NCBI GenBank assembly: GCA_023133655.1
Contig: JAGLWB010000388.1
Span: forward strand, 1 to 49,091
Reading direction: 5' to 3'
Length of the DNA stretch: 49,091 nucleotides
DNA from: Bacteroidales bacterium
Lineage (GTDB): Bacteria; Bacteroidota; Bacteroidia; Bacteroidales; JAGONC01
The position numbers and the translations under genes were made by a program. A model generated the notes under the pieces. That model ran no database searches. It was given only the letters and a program-made list of their open reading frames with translations, and was not told the DNA's origin. Positions 8,234-19,223 of the stretch are shown one piece after another (within the stretch, counting starts at the first letter, position 1; the number at the start of each line of letters is the position of its first letter).

Positions 8234-9448
8234 CTAATTCCTCAACGACTCAACAGCACCAACAACAGCGTCAACCACTTCCTCGATCTGGGCGTTTGTT
8301 AAATCGTAAAAAACCGGCAAGCTGATAACACGGGAATAATTATTGAACGCAACAGGAAAGTTCCTGATATCATAACCCCTGTTTTTATAATAGGTCATCA
8401 TAGGTAAAGGAACGAAATGGACATTCACCGCAACTTCTTCTTCAAATATCTTTTGAATAATCCGGTCTCTCTCTTCCTCTTTAATATTCCTGATCCGTAA
8501 CAGGTAAACATGAAAAGAGGATCTTTTATCTTTTGTTTCATAAACAGGAGTTTGTGCCCAATCGTATGTTGAGAACCGGCTGGTATAACGATCAAATATC
8601 TCTTTACGCCGCACCAGCATATCATCATCGTACCGTTCAAGCTCCACAAGCCCCATGGCTGCCTGAATATCAGTAAAGTTACATTTATATCCCGGCTCAA
8701 TTATGTCGTATTTCCAATTCCCCGGTTGTGTTTTTGCCAACGCATCTTTGGTCTGACCATGTAAAGATTTAATATTCAGTTCATTATAAAGTCTTTCATT
8801 GTCAAAATCGTTACCCAGGTTAAGGCAAATCGCACCCCCTTCGGCTGTTGTAAGATTTTTTACAGCGTGAAAAGAAAACACAGCGATATCGGAAAGTGTT
8901 CCTGACTTTCTGCCTTTATAACCTGCACCGATAGAATGAGCAGCATCAGAAAGCATTAAAATCCGGTTCAATTTTTTCTGGATAGCTGTTTCAGGCAAAA
9001 ACATTTGCTTAATAGAATCTTTTTCAACCAGGCTCATGATCTTCTCATAATCGCAAGGAAAACCAGCCAGGTCGACAGGCATAATAACTTTTGTTCTTTT
9101 TGTAATTGCTTTTTCAATGGCCGATGCTGAAATATTAAAATCATCACCAATATCCACCATTACGGGCAATGCACCACAATGGACTACAACATTGGCTGTT
9201 GCCGCATAAGTATACGCAGGTACAATAACCTCATCACCTTCTTTTACCCCAAACCAACGAAGAACAAGTTCTAAGCCTGCCGACCCGGAATTTACGCACA
9301 ACGTTGATTTACAGCCGGTGTAATCCGTAAGTCTTCTTTCAAATAGTTTTGTTTTTGGCCCTGTTGTAATCCAACCTGATTTCAGGACTTCTGTAACCGC
9401 ATCAATGGTCTTCTGATCAACACGTGGAGGGGAAAAAGGAACTTTCAT
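8234..9448 (-). CDS. DegT/DnrJ/EryC1/StrS family PLP-dependent aminotransferase
   Basis: [55 protein letters not shown]-lysine motif. Confidence 0.93.
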   Translation of the reverse strand: MKVPFSPPRVDQKTIDAVTEVLKSGWITTGPKTKLFERRLTDYTGCKSTLCVNSGSAGLELVLRWFGVKEGDEVIVPAYTYAATANVVVHCGALPVMVDIGDDFNISASAIEKAITKRTKVIMPVDLAGFPCDYEKIMSLVEKDSIKQMFLPETAIQKKLNRILMLSDAAHSIGAGYKGRKSGTLSDIAVFSFHAVKNLTTAEGGAICLNLGNDFDNERLYNELNIKSLHGQTKDALAKTQPGNWKYDIIEPGYKCNFTDIQAAMGLVELERYDDDMLVRRKEIFDRYTSRFSTYDWAQTPVYETKDKRSSFHVYLLRIRNIKEEERDRIIQKIFEEEVAVNVHFVPLPMMTYYKNRGYDIRNFPVAFNNYSRVISLPVFYDLTNAQIEEVVDAVVGAVESLRN

Positions 9449-10398
9449 CGGGTGTAGGCGCTTAAAAACATGTTAACATTATATTCAACCCTTTCAATAA
9501 CATCAGTAATATCAGATTTTATAAATTGTTCACCTGTGATCTTTTCATACAATTCAATATAACGATCTGACACCAGGCTGACAAAATCATCATCCATCAC
9601 GGGAATTTTTTGCCCTTCCCTTCCCTGGAACCCTCGCTCCATCAACCATTCCCTTACAAATTCTTTGGAAAGTTGTTTCTGTGGCTCCCCATTATTTAAT
9701 CGCTCAGCATACCCTGCACGATAAAAATATCTGGACGAATCAGGTGTATGTATCTCATCGATCAGAAATATTTTTCCATCTTGTTTCCCAAATTCATATT
9801 TTGTATCGACGAGTATCAACCCCATTTTCTCAGCAATCCGGGATCCTCTCTCAAACAGGGCATAGGTATATTTCTCAAGTTGCTCATATTCATCTTCAGA
9901 TATAATATTTTTCCTAATAACATCTTCTTTGGAGATATCCTCATCATGTCCAACAGTTTCTTTTGTTGTTGGTGTTATAATAGGGGCCGGGAATTTTTCA
10001 TTTTCTTTCATTCCTTGAGGCATAGGAACGCCACATATACTTCGTTTCCCGGCTTTATATTCTCTCCACGCGTGTCCGGTCAGGTAACCTCTAATCACCA
10101 TTTCAATCTTAAAAGGCTCACATAATCTGCCAAATGTAACCATAGGGTCCGGGGTAGAAATTTTCCAGTTTGGAACAATATCCTCCGTAGCATCAAGGAA
10201 CTTTCCGGCGATCTGGTTCAATACCTGCCCCTTGTATGGAATCCCTCTTGGTAAAACCACATCAAAAGCAGATATCCGATCGGTGGTAATCATCAGCAAA
10301 TATTTGTCTTGAATAAAATAAACATCCCTTACTTTTCCAACATAAAGTTCCTTTTGCCCGGGCAGGTGAAAATTTGTATTGATAATTGCATCTTCCAT
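9445..10398 (-). CDS. purC: Phosphoribosylaminoimidazole-succinocarboxamide synthase
   Basis: [56 protein letters not shown]. Confidence 0.96.
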   Translation of the reverse strand: MEDAIINTNFHLPGQKELYVGKVRDVYFIQDKYLLMITTDRISAFDVVLPRGIPYKGQVLNQIAGKFLDATEDIVPNWKISTPDPMVTFGRLCEPFKIEMVIRGYLTGHAWREYKAGKRSICGVPMPQGMKENEKFPAPIITPTTKETVGHDEDISKEDVIRKNIISEDEYEQLEKYTYALFERGSRIAEKMGLILVDTKYEFGKQDGKIFLIDEIHTPDSSRYFYRAGYAERLNNGEPQKQLSKEFVREWLMERGFQGREGQKIPVMDDDFVSLVSDRYIELYEKITGEQFIKSDITDVIERVEYNVNMFLSAYTR

Positions 10399-10535
10399 AT
10401 TCTCAAATCTAATTAGTTGTTATTATGTTTCCCGTTTTCCCTTTTCTTACCTTTCGTTTTTCGTTTCTCTCTTCTCTCTTTTTTCTCCATTCGAGACAAC
10501 GGGGCAAGGGAGGGGGAGGTTGGGTTCTCTCTCAC

Positions 10536-10555
10536 CCCCGGACTGAAGTCCGGGG
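10536..10555. repeat. Hairpin CCCCGGACT-GA-AGTCCGGGG
   Basis: 9-bp perfect stem in the purC-phoH intergenic region. Confidence 0.55.
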
Positions 10556-10704
10556 CTAGTCATCCGGGGCTATTCAATCCCTGACTCGTCCTCCTGTTTC
10601 CTGATTCCTGTCTCCCGTTTCCCGTTTCCCGTTTCCCGTCTTCCGTCTTCTGTCTCTCGTCTTCCCGATAACCTTCGTTCATCGGGATCTTCGCTTCGAC
10701 CTGT

Positions 10705-11658
10705 CTACCGGCTACCGACATCCCCCTCATAAGCTCTTAACACCCTGGAAACAAGCTTATGCCTGATGATATCCCGCTCATCCAGCATTACAAAATCAAC
10801 TCCTTTTACCCCTTGCAGGATTTTCATAGCATGTATCAACCCTGACTCCTGATGTTTAGGTAAGTCGATCTGGGTAATATCGCCTGTAACCATAAATTTT
10901 GCAGATTTTCCCATTCTTGTTAAAAACATTTTAAGCTGGCCTTTGGTAGTATTTTGGGCCTCATCCAAAATGGCAAAAACATTTTCCAGTGTTCGCCCTC
11001 TCATAAATGCCAGAGGGGCAATTTCAATGGTCCCGTCTTCAATAAAAGTAAGCAGTTTTTGAGGAGGGAGCATATCCCTTAAGGCATCGTACAATGGTTG
11101 GAGATAAGGATCAAGCTTATCTTTAAGATCACCTGGTAAAAAACCAAGACTCTCACCTGCCTCAACAGCCGGTCGTGCAAGGATGATCCGCTTCACTTCT
11201 TTATTTTTTAAGGCTCTAACCGCAAGAGCAACCGCCGTATAAGTCTTCCCTGTTCCTGCCGGTCCTATGGAAAGGACCAAATCGTTTTTTTCGATACTTT
11301 CAACCATTTTATGTTGATTCACAGTACGTGCTTTTATGAGCATTCCATGTCGGCCGTGCACTAAAACGCCATTGGATGGCTGATTGTTAAAAGAATCGTT
11401 ATAATCTTCTGATTGAAGTATCTGTTGAATATCATTTTCAAGTAATTTGCCAAAGGTTTCATAATGCATCAGTATGAGGGAGAACTTCTTGTCAAAAGAC
11501 TTAATCTCATTTTCTTCCCCCATTACTTTTATTAACTGGCCCCTAACCACAAACTTCAGTTTCGGGAAGGTCGACTTTATGACGTTTATATTGCGATCGT
11601 TTACACCATAAATGTCAACAGGATTATAAGCTTCAATGCTAAAAGTTTGTTCAGTCAT
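10705..11658 (-). CDS. phoH: PhoH-like ATPase
   Basis: SIGPAGTGKTYTAVALAVRAL, RPAVEAGESLGFLPGDLKDKLDPYLQPLYDAL, ILDEAQNTT. Start assigned to MTEQTFSIEAYN (ATG 11658), not the ORF-track start 11784. Confidence 0.95.
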   Translation of the reverse strand: MTEQTFSIEAYNPVDIYGVNDRNINVIKSTFPKLKFVVRGQLIKVMGEENEIKSFDKKFSLILMHYETFGKLLENDIQQILQSEDYNDSFNNQPSNGVLVHGRHGMLIKARTVNQHKMVESIEKNDLVLSIGPAGTGKTYTAVALAVRALKNKEVKRIILARPAVEAGESLGFLPGDLKDKLDPYLQPLYDALRDMLPPQKLLTFIEDGTIEIAPLAFMRGRTLENVFAILDEAQNTTKGQLKMFLTRMGKSAKFMVTGDITQIDLPKHQESGLIHAMKILQGVKGVDFVMLDERDIIRHKLVSRVLRAYEGDVGSR

Positions 11659-11808
11659 AAGAAAGTTATTGATAAATTTTTGTTGATAATAAATCAAAAT
11701 TACGAATAAATTCAAAAAGTTATGCTTTAATGTGTAATTTTGAAGACTACAAAAATAGTGGAAATTTAGTTCGGTAAAAAACAAGTTTATTTCTTTAGGT
11801 ATAATTTC

Positions 11809-12588
11809 ATGCCAATCATCACTCTAATTAGCGACTGGGGGTGTAAAGACCCCTACCTGGCCAGTGTTAAAGGCACCATCCTGAAACAGCTTCCTGAAAC
11901 TGTAATTGTTGATATATCTCATGATATACCCCCTTTTGACATTAACCAGGCATCATTTATTTTAAAAAACAGTTACAAGGCTTTTCCTCCAAAAACCATT
12001 CATATCATTGCCATCAACTCAGAAGCCTCCATTGAAACACCCCATACTGTTGTTGAATACGATGAACATTTTTTCATTGGAGCCGATAATGGAATTTTCC
12101 CTCTTGTTATGGATGGAGAACCTACAAAAATTGTGGAGCTGGAAATTTTTCAGGACTCTGATTATTTTACTTTCTCATCCCGGGACGTTTTTGTTAAAGC
12201 TGCCATTCACATTGCTAACACAGGTAAACCAGAAGATCTGGGAACTATCAAAACCAAGCTTAATGAACGAATTTCGTTTAAACCGGTTGTTGAAGAAAAT
12301 ATTATTCGGGGAAAAGTAATTTACATCGATTCTTTTGAAAATCTCATAACCAACATCACCGAAAAACAATTTAATAAAATACGTAACGGGAAAAAGTTTG
12401 AAATCACCTTTCGGACGCCAGGTTATGTTATCAATACCATTTGTGACTCTTATAGTGATGTTCCTGCTGGTGAAATGCTTGCTATTTTCGGTTCAACAGG
12501 TTTTCTTGAGATTGCCATGAACAAAGGAAATGCCAGCAGCCTGCTAGGAATGGACCTGGATGAAATAGTCAGAGTTGAATTCAAATAA
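11809..12588 (+). CDS. SAM hydrolase / SAM hydroxide adenosyltransferase family (DUF62)
   Basis: MPIITLISDWGCKDPYLASVKGTIL...VDISHDIPPFDINQASFIL; GADNGIF; NLITNI. Confidence 0.92.
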   Translation: MPIITLISDWGCKDPYLASVKGTILKQLPETVIVDISHDIPPFDINQASFILKNSYKAFPPKTIHIIAINSEASIETPHTVVEYDEHFFIGADNGIFPLVMDGEPTKIVELEIFQDSDYFTFSSRDVFVKAAIHIANTGKPEDLGTIKTKLNERISFKPVVEENIIRGKVIYIDSFENLITNITEKQFNKIRNGKKFEITFRTPGYVINTICDSYSDVPAGEMLAIFGSTGFLEIAMNKGNASSLLGMDLDEIVRVEFK

Positions 12589-12605
12589 CAGTTGGGAAAA
12601 TTATT

Positions 12606-13349
12606 ATGTGGGCCTTGCTAAAAAAAGAAATTAATGGTTTTCTAAATTCATTGACCGGGTATTTAGTAATCATGGTTTTCCTGGTGATCAATGGATTATT
12701 TCTTTGGGTCCTCCCAGTATCCTTTAACATTCCTGATTACGGCTATTCGAGCCTGGATGGATTATTTGTTATTGCCCCTTTTGTTTTTCTGTTCCTCATT
12801 CCAGCTATTACCATGCGGTTTTTTGCCGAAGAGAGGAAAACCGGCACAATCGAGCTTCTGTTAACCAAGCCACTCACCGACTTTCAAATCATCATGGCTA
12901 AATACCTTGCAGCTTTATTACTGGTTGTCTTTTCCTTACTCCCTACACTTATTTATTTTTATTCAGTATATAGCCTTGGTTTACCTCCCGGAAATATTGA
13001 TATCGGAGGGACCTGGGGGTCCTATATTGGCCTGCTTTTCCTGGGAGCTGCCTTTGTAGCTATCGGACTTTTCGCATCATCACTTACTGATAATCAGATT
13101 ATTGCATTTATTATCGGAGTGTTCATCAGTGGATTTGTCTATGTAGGTTTTGACCTTTTTTATTCTTTTGACCTTTTAGGACATGTTGATCTTTTCATTA
13201 AGTCATTAGGAATAAATGCACATTACACATCAATGAGCCGTGGTGTTATCGACACCCGTGATGTCATATACTTTTTAAGCGTGATCGCCATCTTTATTTT
13301 ATTGACTAAAATCAGCCTGGAAAGTAGAAAATGGGAAAGGAAGAAATGA
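12606..13349 (+). CDS. gldF: Gliding motility-associated ABC transporter permease GldF
   Basis: ABC-2-type permease, MWALLKKEINGFLNSLTGYLVIMVFLVINGLFLWVLP; followed by a GldG-like gene. Confidence 0.9.
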   Translation: MWALLKKEINGFLNSLTGYLVIMVFLVINGLFLWVLPVSFNIPDYGYSSLDGLFVIAPFVFLFLIPAITMRFFAEERKTGTIELLLTKPLTDFQIIMAKYLAALLLVVFSLLPTLIYFYSVYSLGLPPGNIDIGGTWGSYIGLLFLGAAFVAIGLFASSLTDNQIIAFIIGVFISGFVYVGFDLFYSFDLLGHVDLFIKSLGINAHYTSMSRGVIDTRDVIYFLSVIAIFILLTKISLESRKWERKK

Positions 13350-15082
13350 TAGATAAACGTGCGAACATAAAGAGGGTAAACCTGATTCAGCTGGGGCTGA
13401 GCCTGACTATCATTGTGCTATTGAATATAATTGGGTCTTACCTTTTTACTCGATTCGACCTTACCTCCGAAAAGAGATACTCCCTTTCAAATGCAACCAA
13501 AAATTTACTGAAAGAGGTTGACGACATTATCTACTTTAAAATCTACCTGGAAGGGGAGTTCCCTGCAGGTTTTAAAAGATTGAGCAGGGAAACTAAGGAA
13601 ATGCTGGATGAGTTCAGGGCATACAACAATAAGATCCAGTATGATTTTATCAACCCATCCAAAGCAGGAACTGCCGGAGAAGTTAACAGATTTTATGAGG
13701 AATTAGTACGCAAAGGACTGAATCCCACTGATCTTCAGGTAAAAACATATGATGGCAGATCGCAGAAAATTATTTTTCCCGGCGCGTTGGTAACTTATAG
13801 ATCGCGGGAGTTACCGCTTCATTTATTGCAAAGCCAGATTGGCATGCCGCCCGAGGCAATCCTCAACAATTCCATCCAAGCACTCGAGTATAACATTTCA
13901 AGTGTAATAAAAAAACTAATTGTAGGGAATAAACCTAAAATAGCATTTATTGAAGGGCATGGCGAATTGGAAGAGATCTATGTACATGATATTACCAACA
14001 CACTTAGCGAATATTATAACACCGAACGGGTGATGATTGATGGTAAGGTCTCCAGCCTGACTCACCGTGACACCACCCATGACGGAAAAGTGATCGTACA
14101 AAACAGATACGAGGCCATCATCATTGCACAGCCTGATTCAACATTTAGTGAAATAGATAAATTTGTTATTGATCAGTTTATTATGCGTGGTGGCAAAGTG
14201 TTATGGCTGATCGATCCTGTGTATGCAACAATGGACAGTCTGGAGCTTTCAAGCCAGACACTTGGCCTGGCCAGAGACCTTAATCTTGATGATATGCTTT
14301 TTAAATATGGGGTTCGTTTAAACCCTAATCTTCTTCTCGATTTGAATGCCCTTCCAATCAGAATCGTTACAGGCATCATTGATAACCAGCCGCAAATCAA
14401 TTTTTTACCCTGGTTTTATTTCCCGGTCATATTACCCACCTCAAACCACCCTGTCGTAAATAATCTCAATGCCATTACCACTTCATTTATCAGCAGTATC
14501 GATACCATTAATAATCCTGAAGTCAGAAAAACTATACTTCTAACAACTTCACCTTACTCAAGAGCAATTAAATCACCGGTTTTAATCGACTTAAAAATAT
14601 TAGAAGAAGAGCCGGATGAGCGACTTTTCAGAATGGCTAATATTCCGGTAGCCGTGCTTTTAGAAGGCCGCTTTAAGTCTGTGTTCGAAAACCGTATCAC
14701 ACCAGAGATCAAAGGTGACCGCTTAATCGATTTTAAAGAAGTAAGTCTATTAAATAAAATGATAGTTATTGCCGATGGTGATATCATTCGCAATCAACTA
14801 CATGTGGCTCAAGGCTATCCGCTTCCCCTTGGATTTGATCAATATACAAGGCAAAGCTTTGGAAACAGTGACCTTATCCTTAATGCCATGAATTACCTGT
14901 GTGATGATTCAGGATTAATTATTTCCCGATCGAAGGAAGTAAAACTCAGGCTGCTTGATAAAACCAGGCTAAAGAATCATAAACTCTCATGGCAATTATT
15001 AAACACGCTACTGCCGGTAATTTTGGTGCTTGTCTTTGGAATCATTAAAAGCCGTCTGCGAAAAAGAAAATTTACCCAATAA
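13331..15082 (+). CDS. gldG: Gliding motility-associated ABC transporter substrate-binding protein GldG
   Basis: SEKRYSLSNATKNLLKEVDDIIYFKIYLEGEFPAGFKRLSRETKEMLDEFRAYN; overlaps gldF. Confidence 0.92.
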   Translation: MGKEEMIDKRANIKRVNLIQLGLSLTIIVLLNIIGSYLFTRFDLTSEKRYSLSNATKNLLKEVDDIIYFKIYLEGEFPAGFKRLSRETKEMLDEFRAYNNKIQYDFINPSKAGTAGEVNRFYEELVRKGLNPTDLQVKTYDGRSQKIIFPGALVTYRSRELPLHLLQSQIGMPPEAILNNSIQALEYNISSVIKKLIVGNKPKIAFIEGHGELEEIYVHDITNTLSEYYNTERVMIDGKVSSLTHRDTTHDGKVIVQNRYEAIIIAQPDSTFSEIDKFVIDQFIMRGGKVLWLIDPVYATMDSLELSSQTLGLARDLNLDDMLFKYGVRLNPNLLLDLNALPIRIVTGIIDNQPQINFLPWFYFPVILPTSNHPVVNNLNAITTSFISSIDTINNPEVRKTILLTTSPYSRAIKSPVLIDLKILEEEPDERLFRMANIPVAVLLEGRFKSVFENRITPEIKGDRLIDFKEVSLLNKMIVIADGDIIRNQLHVAQGYPLPLGFDQYTRQSFGNSDLILNAMNYLCDDSGLIISRSKEVKLRLLDKTRLKNHKLSWQLLNTLLPVILVLVFGIIKSRLRKRKFTQ

Positions 15083-15106
15083 TAAAAATGAAACGAACCG
15101 AACATG

Positions 15107-15127
15107 AACCGACGGGTCCCGTCGGTT
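15107..15127. repeat. REP-like hairpin AACCGACGGG-T-CCCGTCGGTT
   Basis: 10-bp perfect stem between gldG and the next gene; shares a 16-mer with 3440-3455. Confidence 0.7.
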
Positions 15128-15173
15128 TGGTTCACACTGAGACAATGATTATTTAAGTATAAAAATAAACCAT

Positions 15174-16238
15174 ATGAAAAATAAAATCATATTATTTGCC
15201 ATAGCGGCTCTGTTGATGCTGGTTGCTATCCTCCTTGTAATAACTAATTCAAAAAGCACAATTAAAAAGGAAATAATTGATTTTGCAGTTGATGATACAG
15301 CCAATATAACAATGATCTTTTTATCAGATAAAAATAACCGCAGCGTCACATTGAAACGAACAGATCAAGGTCAATGGTCGGTTAATGAAGAGTACAGGGC
15401 TCACAAGGAAAGCGTTGATTTACTACTAAAAACAATGATTAATCTGGCCATAATGGAGCCTGTATCTGATGTTGCACATAATACGGTTATCAAGGTAATG
15501 GCTGCCAGTGCTATTAAAGTGGAAATATATCAATTGGTATACAGAATAAATCTATTTAATAAGATAAGGCTATTCCGGCATGAGAAGCTTACCAGGACTT
15601 ATTATGTTGGCCATGTTACTCAAAACAATATCGGCACTTACATGCTAATAGAAGGCTCAACACAGCCTTTCATTGTATATATGCCGGGATTTCGCGGATT
15701 TGTTGCATCGAGATACAGAACGCTCGAGACGGATTGGCGCGACCATACGGTTTTTAATACTAAATTAAAAAATATTGCTTCTGTTACTGTAGAATTTCCG
15801 GCACAGCCCGACCGGTCGTACAAAGTTGTAAACAAAAATGACAGAGACCTCACACTGATTTCGGTAAAGAGCAACAATGAAATTGACGATTATGATACAC
15901 TGGCATTATTTCAATTCATTACTTCGTTTGAAAATATCCGTTTTGAGGCTTTTAAAAACGACATGCACCCTGAAATAATTGATTCCATCACGTCATCACA
16001 ACCGATGCATATAATTACGCTTATTGAAAAATCGGGAAAACAACATGTAGTGAAAAATTATTATAAACCTGGATTCTATGGGGAGGTGGATTACAAAGGC
16101 GATCCCCTTCTGCATGACAGGGATCGTTTTTATTCAGTTTTGAATGATGGAAGGGACTTCACCATGAATCAGTATTTTGTTTTTGATAAAATCACCAGAC
16201 CGCTATCATATTTCCTTCACAATGAAAAGCAGAATTAG
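15174..16238 (+). CDS. DUF4340-like protein following gldFG
   Basis: N-terminal TM helix; TLKRTDQGQWSVNEEYRAHKESVDLLLKTMINLAIMEPV pattern. Confidence 0.6.
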   Translation: MKNKIILFAIAALLMLVAILLVITNSKSTIKKEIIDFAVDDTANITMIFLSDKNNRSVTLKRTDQGQWSVNEEYRAHKESVDLLLKTMINLAIMEPVSDVAHNTVIKVMAASAIKVEIYQLVYRINLFNKIRLFRHEKLTRTYYVGHVTQNNIGTYMLIEGSTQPFIVYMPGFRGFVASRYRTLETDWRDHTVFNTKLKNIASVTVEFPAQPDRSYKVVNKNDRDLTLISVKSNNEIDDYDTLALFQFITSFENIRFEAFKNDMHPEIIDSITSSQPMHIITLIEKSGKQHVVKNYYKPGFYGEVDYKGDPLLHDRDRFYSVLNDGRDFTMNQYFVFDKITRPLSYFLHNEKQN

Positions 16239-16322
16239 CTGACGGATCATTACATTGCATACATGCACTAAAAAGATTTTATAAAAGTTTGTACTTTTGA
16301 TGAGTATTCCAATCGATTCTGT

Positions 16323-17597
16323 GTGATCAAAAAACTTTTACAATCCGAATTCCTGAGAAATGTCATGACCCTGGCAAGCGGTACAGCTATTGCACAGGCA
16401 ATACCGGTATTAATATCCCCTATTCTAAGCCGCTTATACACACCTGACGACTTTGGGGTTCTGGCTCTGTTCATGTCAATTGCTGCTATTCTAAGCGTTA
16501 TTGCTACCGGTAGGTATGAACTGGCCATTATGCTGCCGAAAAAGGAAAGAGAAGCTTACAATATTCTGGCTTTATCATTACTCTTTGCTTTTGCTGTTTC
16601 ATTCATTACTTTTATTTTGGTTTTATTATTTAAAAAACCCGTTGCTGATTTCTTTGATGAGCCCGGAATTGAATCCTGGCTTTTCTTATTACCTGTAGTT
16701 ATCTTGTTTTCAGGTATCTTTCAGGCTTTCAACTATTGGTCGACCAGAAATAAAACATACAGGAAGAATGCTACCAGCCGGGTTTCCCGGTCATCGGTTA
16801 CGGTCACAGCTAACCTTGGAATGGGTATTGCAAAAACCGGTTCTTCAGGGCTTATTTTGGGTTATATCCTTGGCCATGTCATGGCAGCGATGGTATTGGC
16901 CTGGAGTACAATATCCAATCTCCGGCATTTCAAGAACCAGGTAACACGGAAAGAAATCATTGAAAATGCTACCAGGTACAAAAATTTTTTAAGGATAAAT
17001 ACCCCCCATGCTTTCATTGACTCGTTGCAGGATAATGGACTCATTTACCTGATCATGTATTTCTTCTCTAAGCTTATTCTTGGATCTTATTCATTTGCAT
17101 ACCGGATATTAAAAGCGCCTGTTGGATTGATCGGAAATGCTATTTATCAGGTTTTTTATCAAAAAGCTTCCGAAGCATTAAAAGAGGGACGGGAAATACA
17201 ACCTATGGTCAAAAAAATCTACTTAAACCTGTTCTTGATCGGATTCCCCATGTTTGTATTACTTTTCCTGTTTGCCCCCTCTATTTTTACTTTTGTTTTT
17301 GGTGAAGAATGGAAAATCTCAGGCGACATAGCCCAAATTTTAATGCCCTGGATATTTTTAAACTTTATGGTAAATCCGGTATCCTGCCTGGCAATAATCA
17401 TGAACAAACAAAAAACAGCAATGTATTTTACTTTTGCAGACATTACTATTAAAGTTGTATCTATGGTGATAGGTGGACTAAATCATGATTTTCGTCTTGG
17501 ATTTATTATTATGAGTACTTTAGGCAGTTTTCTGATGATAGGTGCACTTATTTGGTATTACAGAATAGCAAACCTGAAATTATATAAATCGTATTAA
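16323..17597 (+). CDS. Polysaccharide flippase (MATE/Wzx-like)
   Basis: Multi-TM; LASGTAIAQAIPVLISPILSRLYTPDDFGVLALFMSIAAILSVIATGRYELAIMLP; GTG start. Confidence 0.9.
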   Translation: MIKKLLQSEFLRNVMTLASGTAIAQAIPVLISPILSRLYTPDDFGVLALFMSIAAILSVIATGRYELAIMLPKKEREAYNILALSLLFAFAVSFITFILVLLFKKPVADFFDEPGIESWLFLLPVVILFSGIFQAFNYWSTRNKTYRKNATSRVSRSSVTVTANLGMGIAKTGSSGLILGYILGHVMAAMVLAWSTISNLRHFKNQVTRKEIIENATRYKNFLRINTPHAFIDSLQDNGLIYLIMYFFSKLILGSYSFAYRILKAPVGLIGNAIYQVFYQKASEALKEGREIQPMVKKIYLNLFLIGFPMFVLLFLFAPSIFTFVFGEEWKISGDIAQILMPWIFLNFMVNPVSCLAIIMNKQKTAMYFTFADITIKVVSMVIGGLNHDFRLGFIIMSTLGSFLMIGALIWYYRIANLKLYKSY

Positions 17598-17613
17598 TAT
17601 AACTAACTCAATT

Positions 17614-18186
17614 ATGAATTTTAGGCATTGGATATGGAATAAATTTGCAACACTTATAAAACCCAGAATGGTTTGGGGATATAAAAACAGCAAAGGAAAA
17701 ATGTTACATAATGTCAGGATTAGCAGTTCTACATATATTGACCATCCGCAAAACCTTACGATCGAAAATAATGTATATATAGGCCATCATAATTTTATTG
17801 AGGCAAGTAATAATATTACCATTGAGGAGGGAACACAAATTACAAACTTTGTTAATATTACAACCCATTCCAGCCATGTTGCCATTCGGTTATATGGTAA
17901 TAAATATATTGAATCAACTGATCATACAGGATATACTAAAGGTGAAGTATATATTGGCAAATACACTTTCATCGGACCACATGTTGTCATTATGCCTGAT
18001 ACAAAAATCGGAAAAGGGTCGATTGTTTCTGCCTTTAGTTATGTTAAAGGTGATTTTCCTGATTTTTCTGTTTTGAAAGGAAACCCGGCAGTTGTAATTG
18101 GAGATACACGTGACATTGACCGTAAATTTCTGGAAGAATTTCCACCATTAAAAGAAACCTATCACCAGTGGGCCAACGAAAGATGA
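17614..18186 (+). CDS. Hexapeptide-repeat (left-handed beta-helix) acyltransferase
   Basis: IENNVYIGHHNFIEASNNITIEEGTQITNFVNITTHSSH...IGKYTFIGPHVVIMPDTKIGKGSIVSAFS. Confidence 0.9.
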   Translation: MNFRHWIWNKFATLIKPRMVWGYKNSKGKMLHNVRISSSTYIDHPQNLTIENNVYIGHHNFIEASNNITIEEGTQITNFVNITTHSSHVAIRLYGNKYIESTDHTGYTKGEVYIGKYTFIGPHVVIMPDTKIGKGSIVSAFSYVKGDFPDFSVLKGNPAVVIGDTRDIDRKFLEEFPPLKETYHQWANER

Positions 18187-19223
18187 AAAAACTCCTTCTT
18201 ATAGGGCCTGGCAGTGTCCATACATATAACTATTATAAACTTATCGAGGGGGCTTTCGATGAAATGCTGCTTATTACTAACATTTCCCGTCCGGAATTTG
18301 ATTCAGTGAGAACTGTCAGAAGTGATTTTTCTATTCGCAATCCATTTCAAGCAATAAAAAACATCAGGGTTATCAGACGGCATATAAAAAAATTCAAACC
18401 TGATGTTATTCATGTTCACCAGGCGAATTCAATCGCATATTTATCAATCCGGGCAAATAAAAACACTGGTATCCCGGTTATTGTAACCGCGTGGGGAAGT
18501 GATGTTCTTATTGCTCCTGAAAGAGGCATCTTGATTAAAAAAATGATTATTTATAACCTGAAAAGTGCCACCTATTTAACTGCCGACTCACAATATGTTG
18601 CTCAAAGAATTGTTGAACTTGCCAAAAGGATAAAACATGAAGTGATCGTGGCAAATTTCGGAATTGAGGACTTTCATAAAAAAGGACCCAAGGAAACCAT
18701 TATTTACTCAAACAGATTGCACAAAAAACTATACCGGATCGATTATATCATCAGCTCTTTTAATCTGTTTATCCGGAAAAAAAATGAAAATTGGAAACTG
18801 ATTATCGCAGGTGACGGAGAAGAAACAGAAAACTTAAAATTGTTGGTTCAACGTTTGAATATTGACGATAGAGTTGAATTTACAGGCTGGCTTGATGAAA
18901 ATTCCAATTATGAGTTGTATAACAAGGCAAAGATATTTGTTTCCATTCCTGAATCGGATGCAACAGCTATCAGTTTGCTCGAGGCTATGTCAGCCGAATG
19001 TATTCCGGTTGTATCTGACTTGCCGGCCAATAGGGAATGGATCCAGCATGGCACAAATGGCATTGTGGTCAATAATTTGAACGAAGATTTTTTTTCAATG
19101 GCTTTGGGCCTGGATCCTAAAAAAGTATCGCAAATAAATAGAGAGCTCATTTCCTTACATGCGACAAAAGCAGTTAACAGAAATAAATTTATTGATCTTT
19201 ATAAAAAAACAATTCAGGAATAA
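18168..19223 (+). CDS. GT4-family glycosyltransferase
   Basis: KPDVIHVHQANSIAYL, TAWGSDVLI, SIPESDATAISLLEAMSAECIPVVSDLPANREWI. Confidence 0.92.
   Translation: MGQRKMKKLLLIGPGSVHTYNYYKLIEGAFDEMLLITNISRPEFDSVRTVRSDFSIRNPFQAIKNIRVIRRHIKKFKPDVIHVHQANSIAYLSIRANKNTGIPVIVTAWGSDVLIAPERGILIKKMIIYNLKSATYLTADSQYVAQRIVELAKRIKHEVIVANFGIEDFHKKGPKETIIYSNRLHKKLYRIDYIISSFNLFIRKKNENWKLIIAGDGEETENLKLLVQRLNIDDRVEFTGWLDENSNYELYNKAKIFVSIPESDATAISLLEAMSAECIPVVSDLPANREWIQHGTNGIVVNNLNEDFFSMALGLDPKKVSQINRELISLHATKAVNRNKFIDLYKKTIQE

Noticed and set aside
10430-10700. Pyrimidine-rich CCCGTTT repeats as a gene or minisatellite
   Set aside because: Only short degenerate tandem copies in an intergenic gap; covered in the word-repeat finding.
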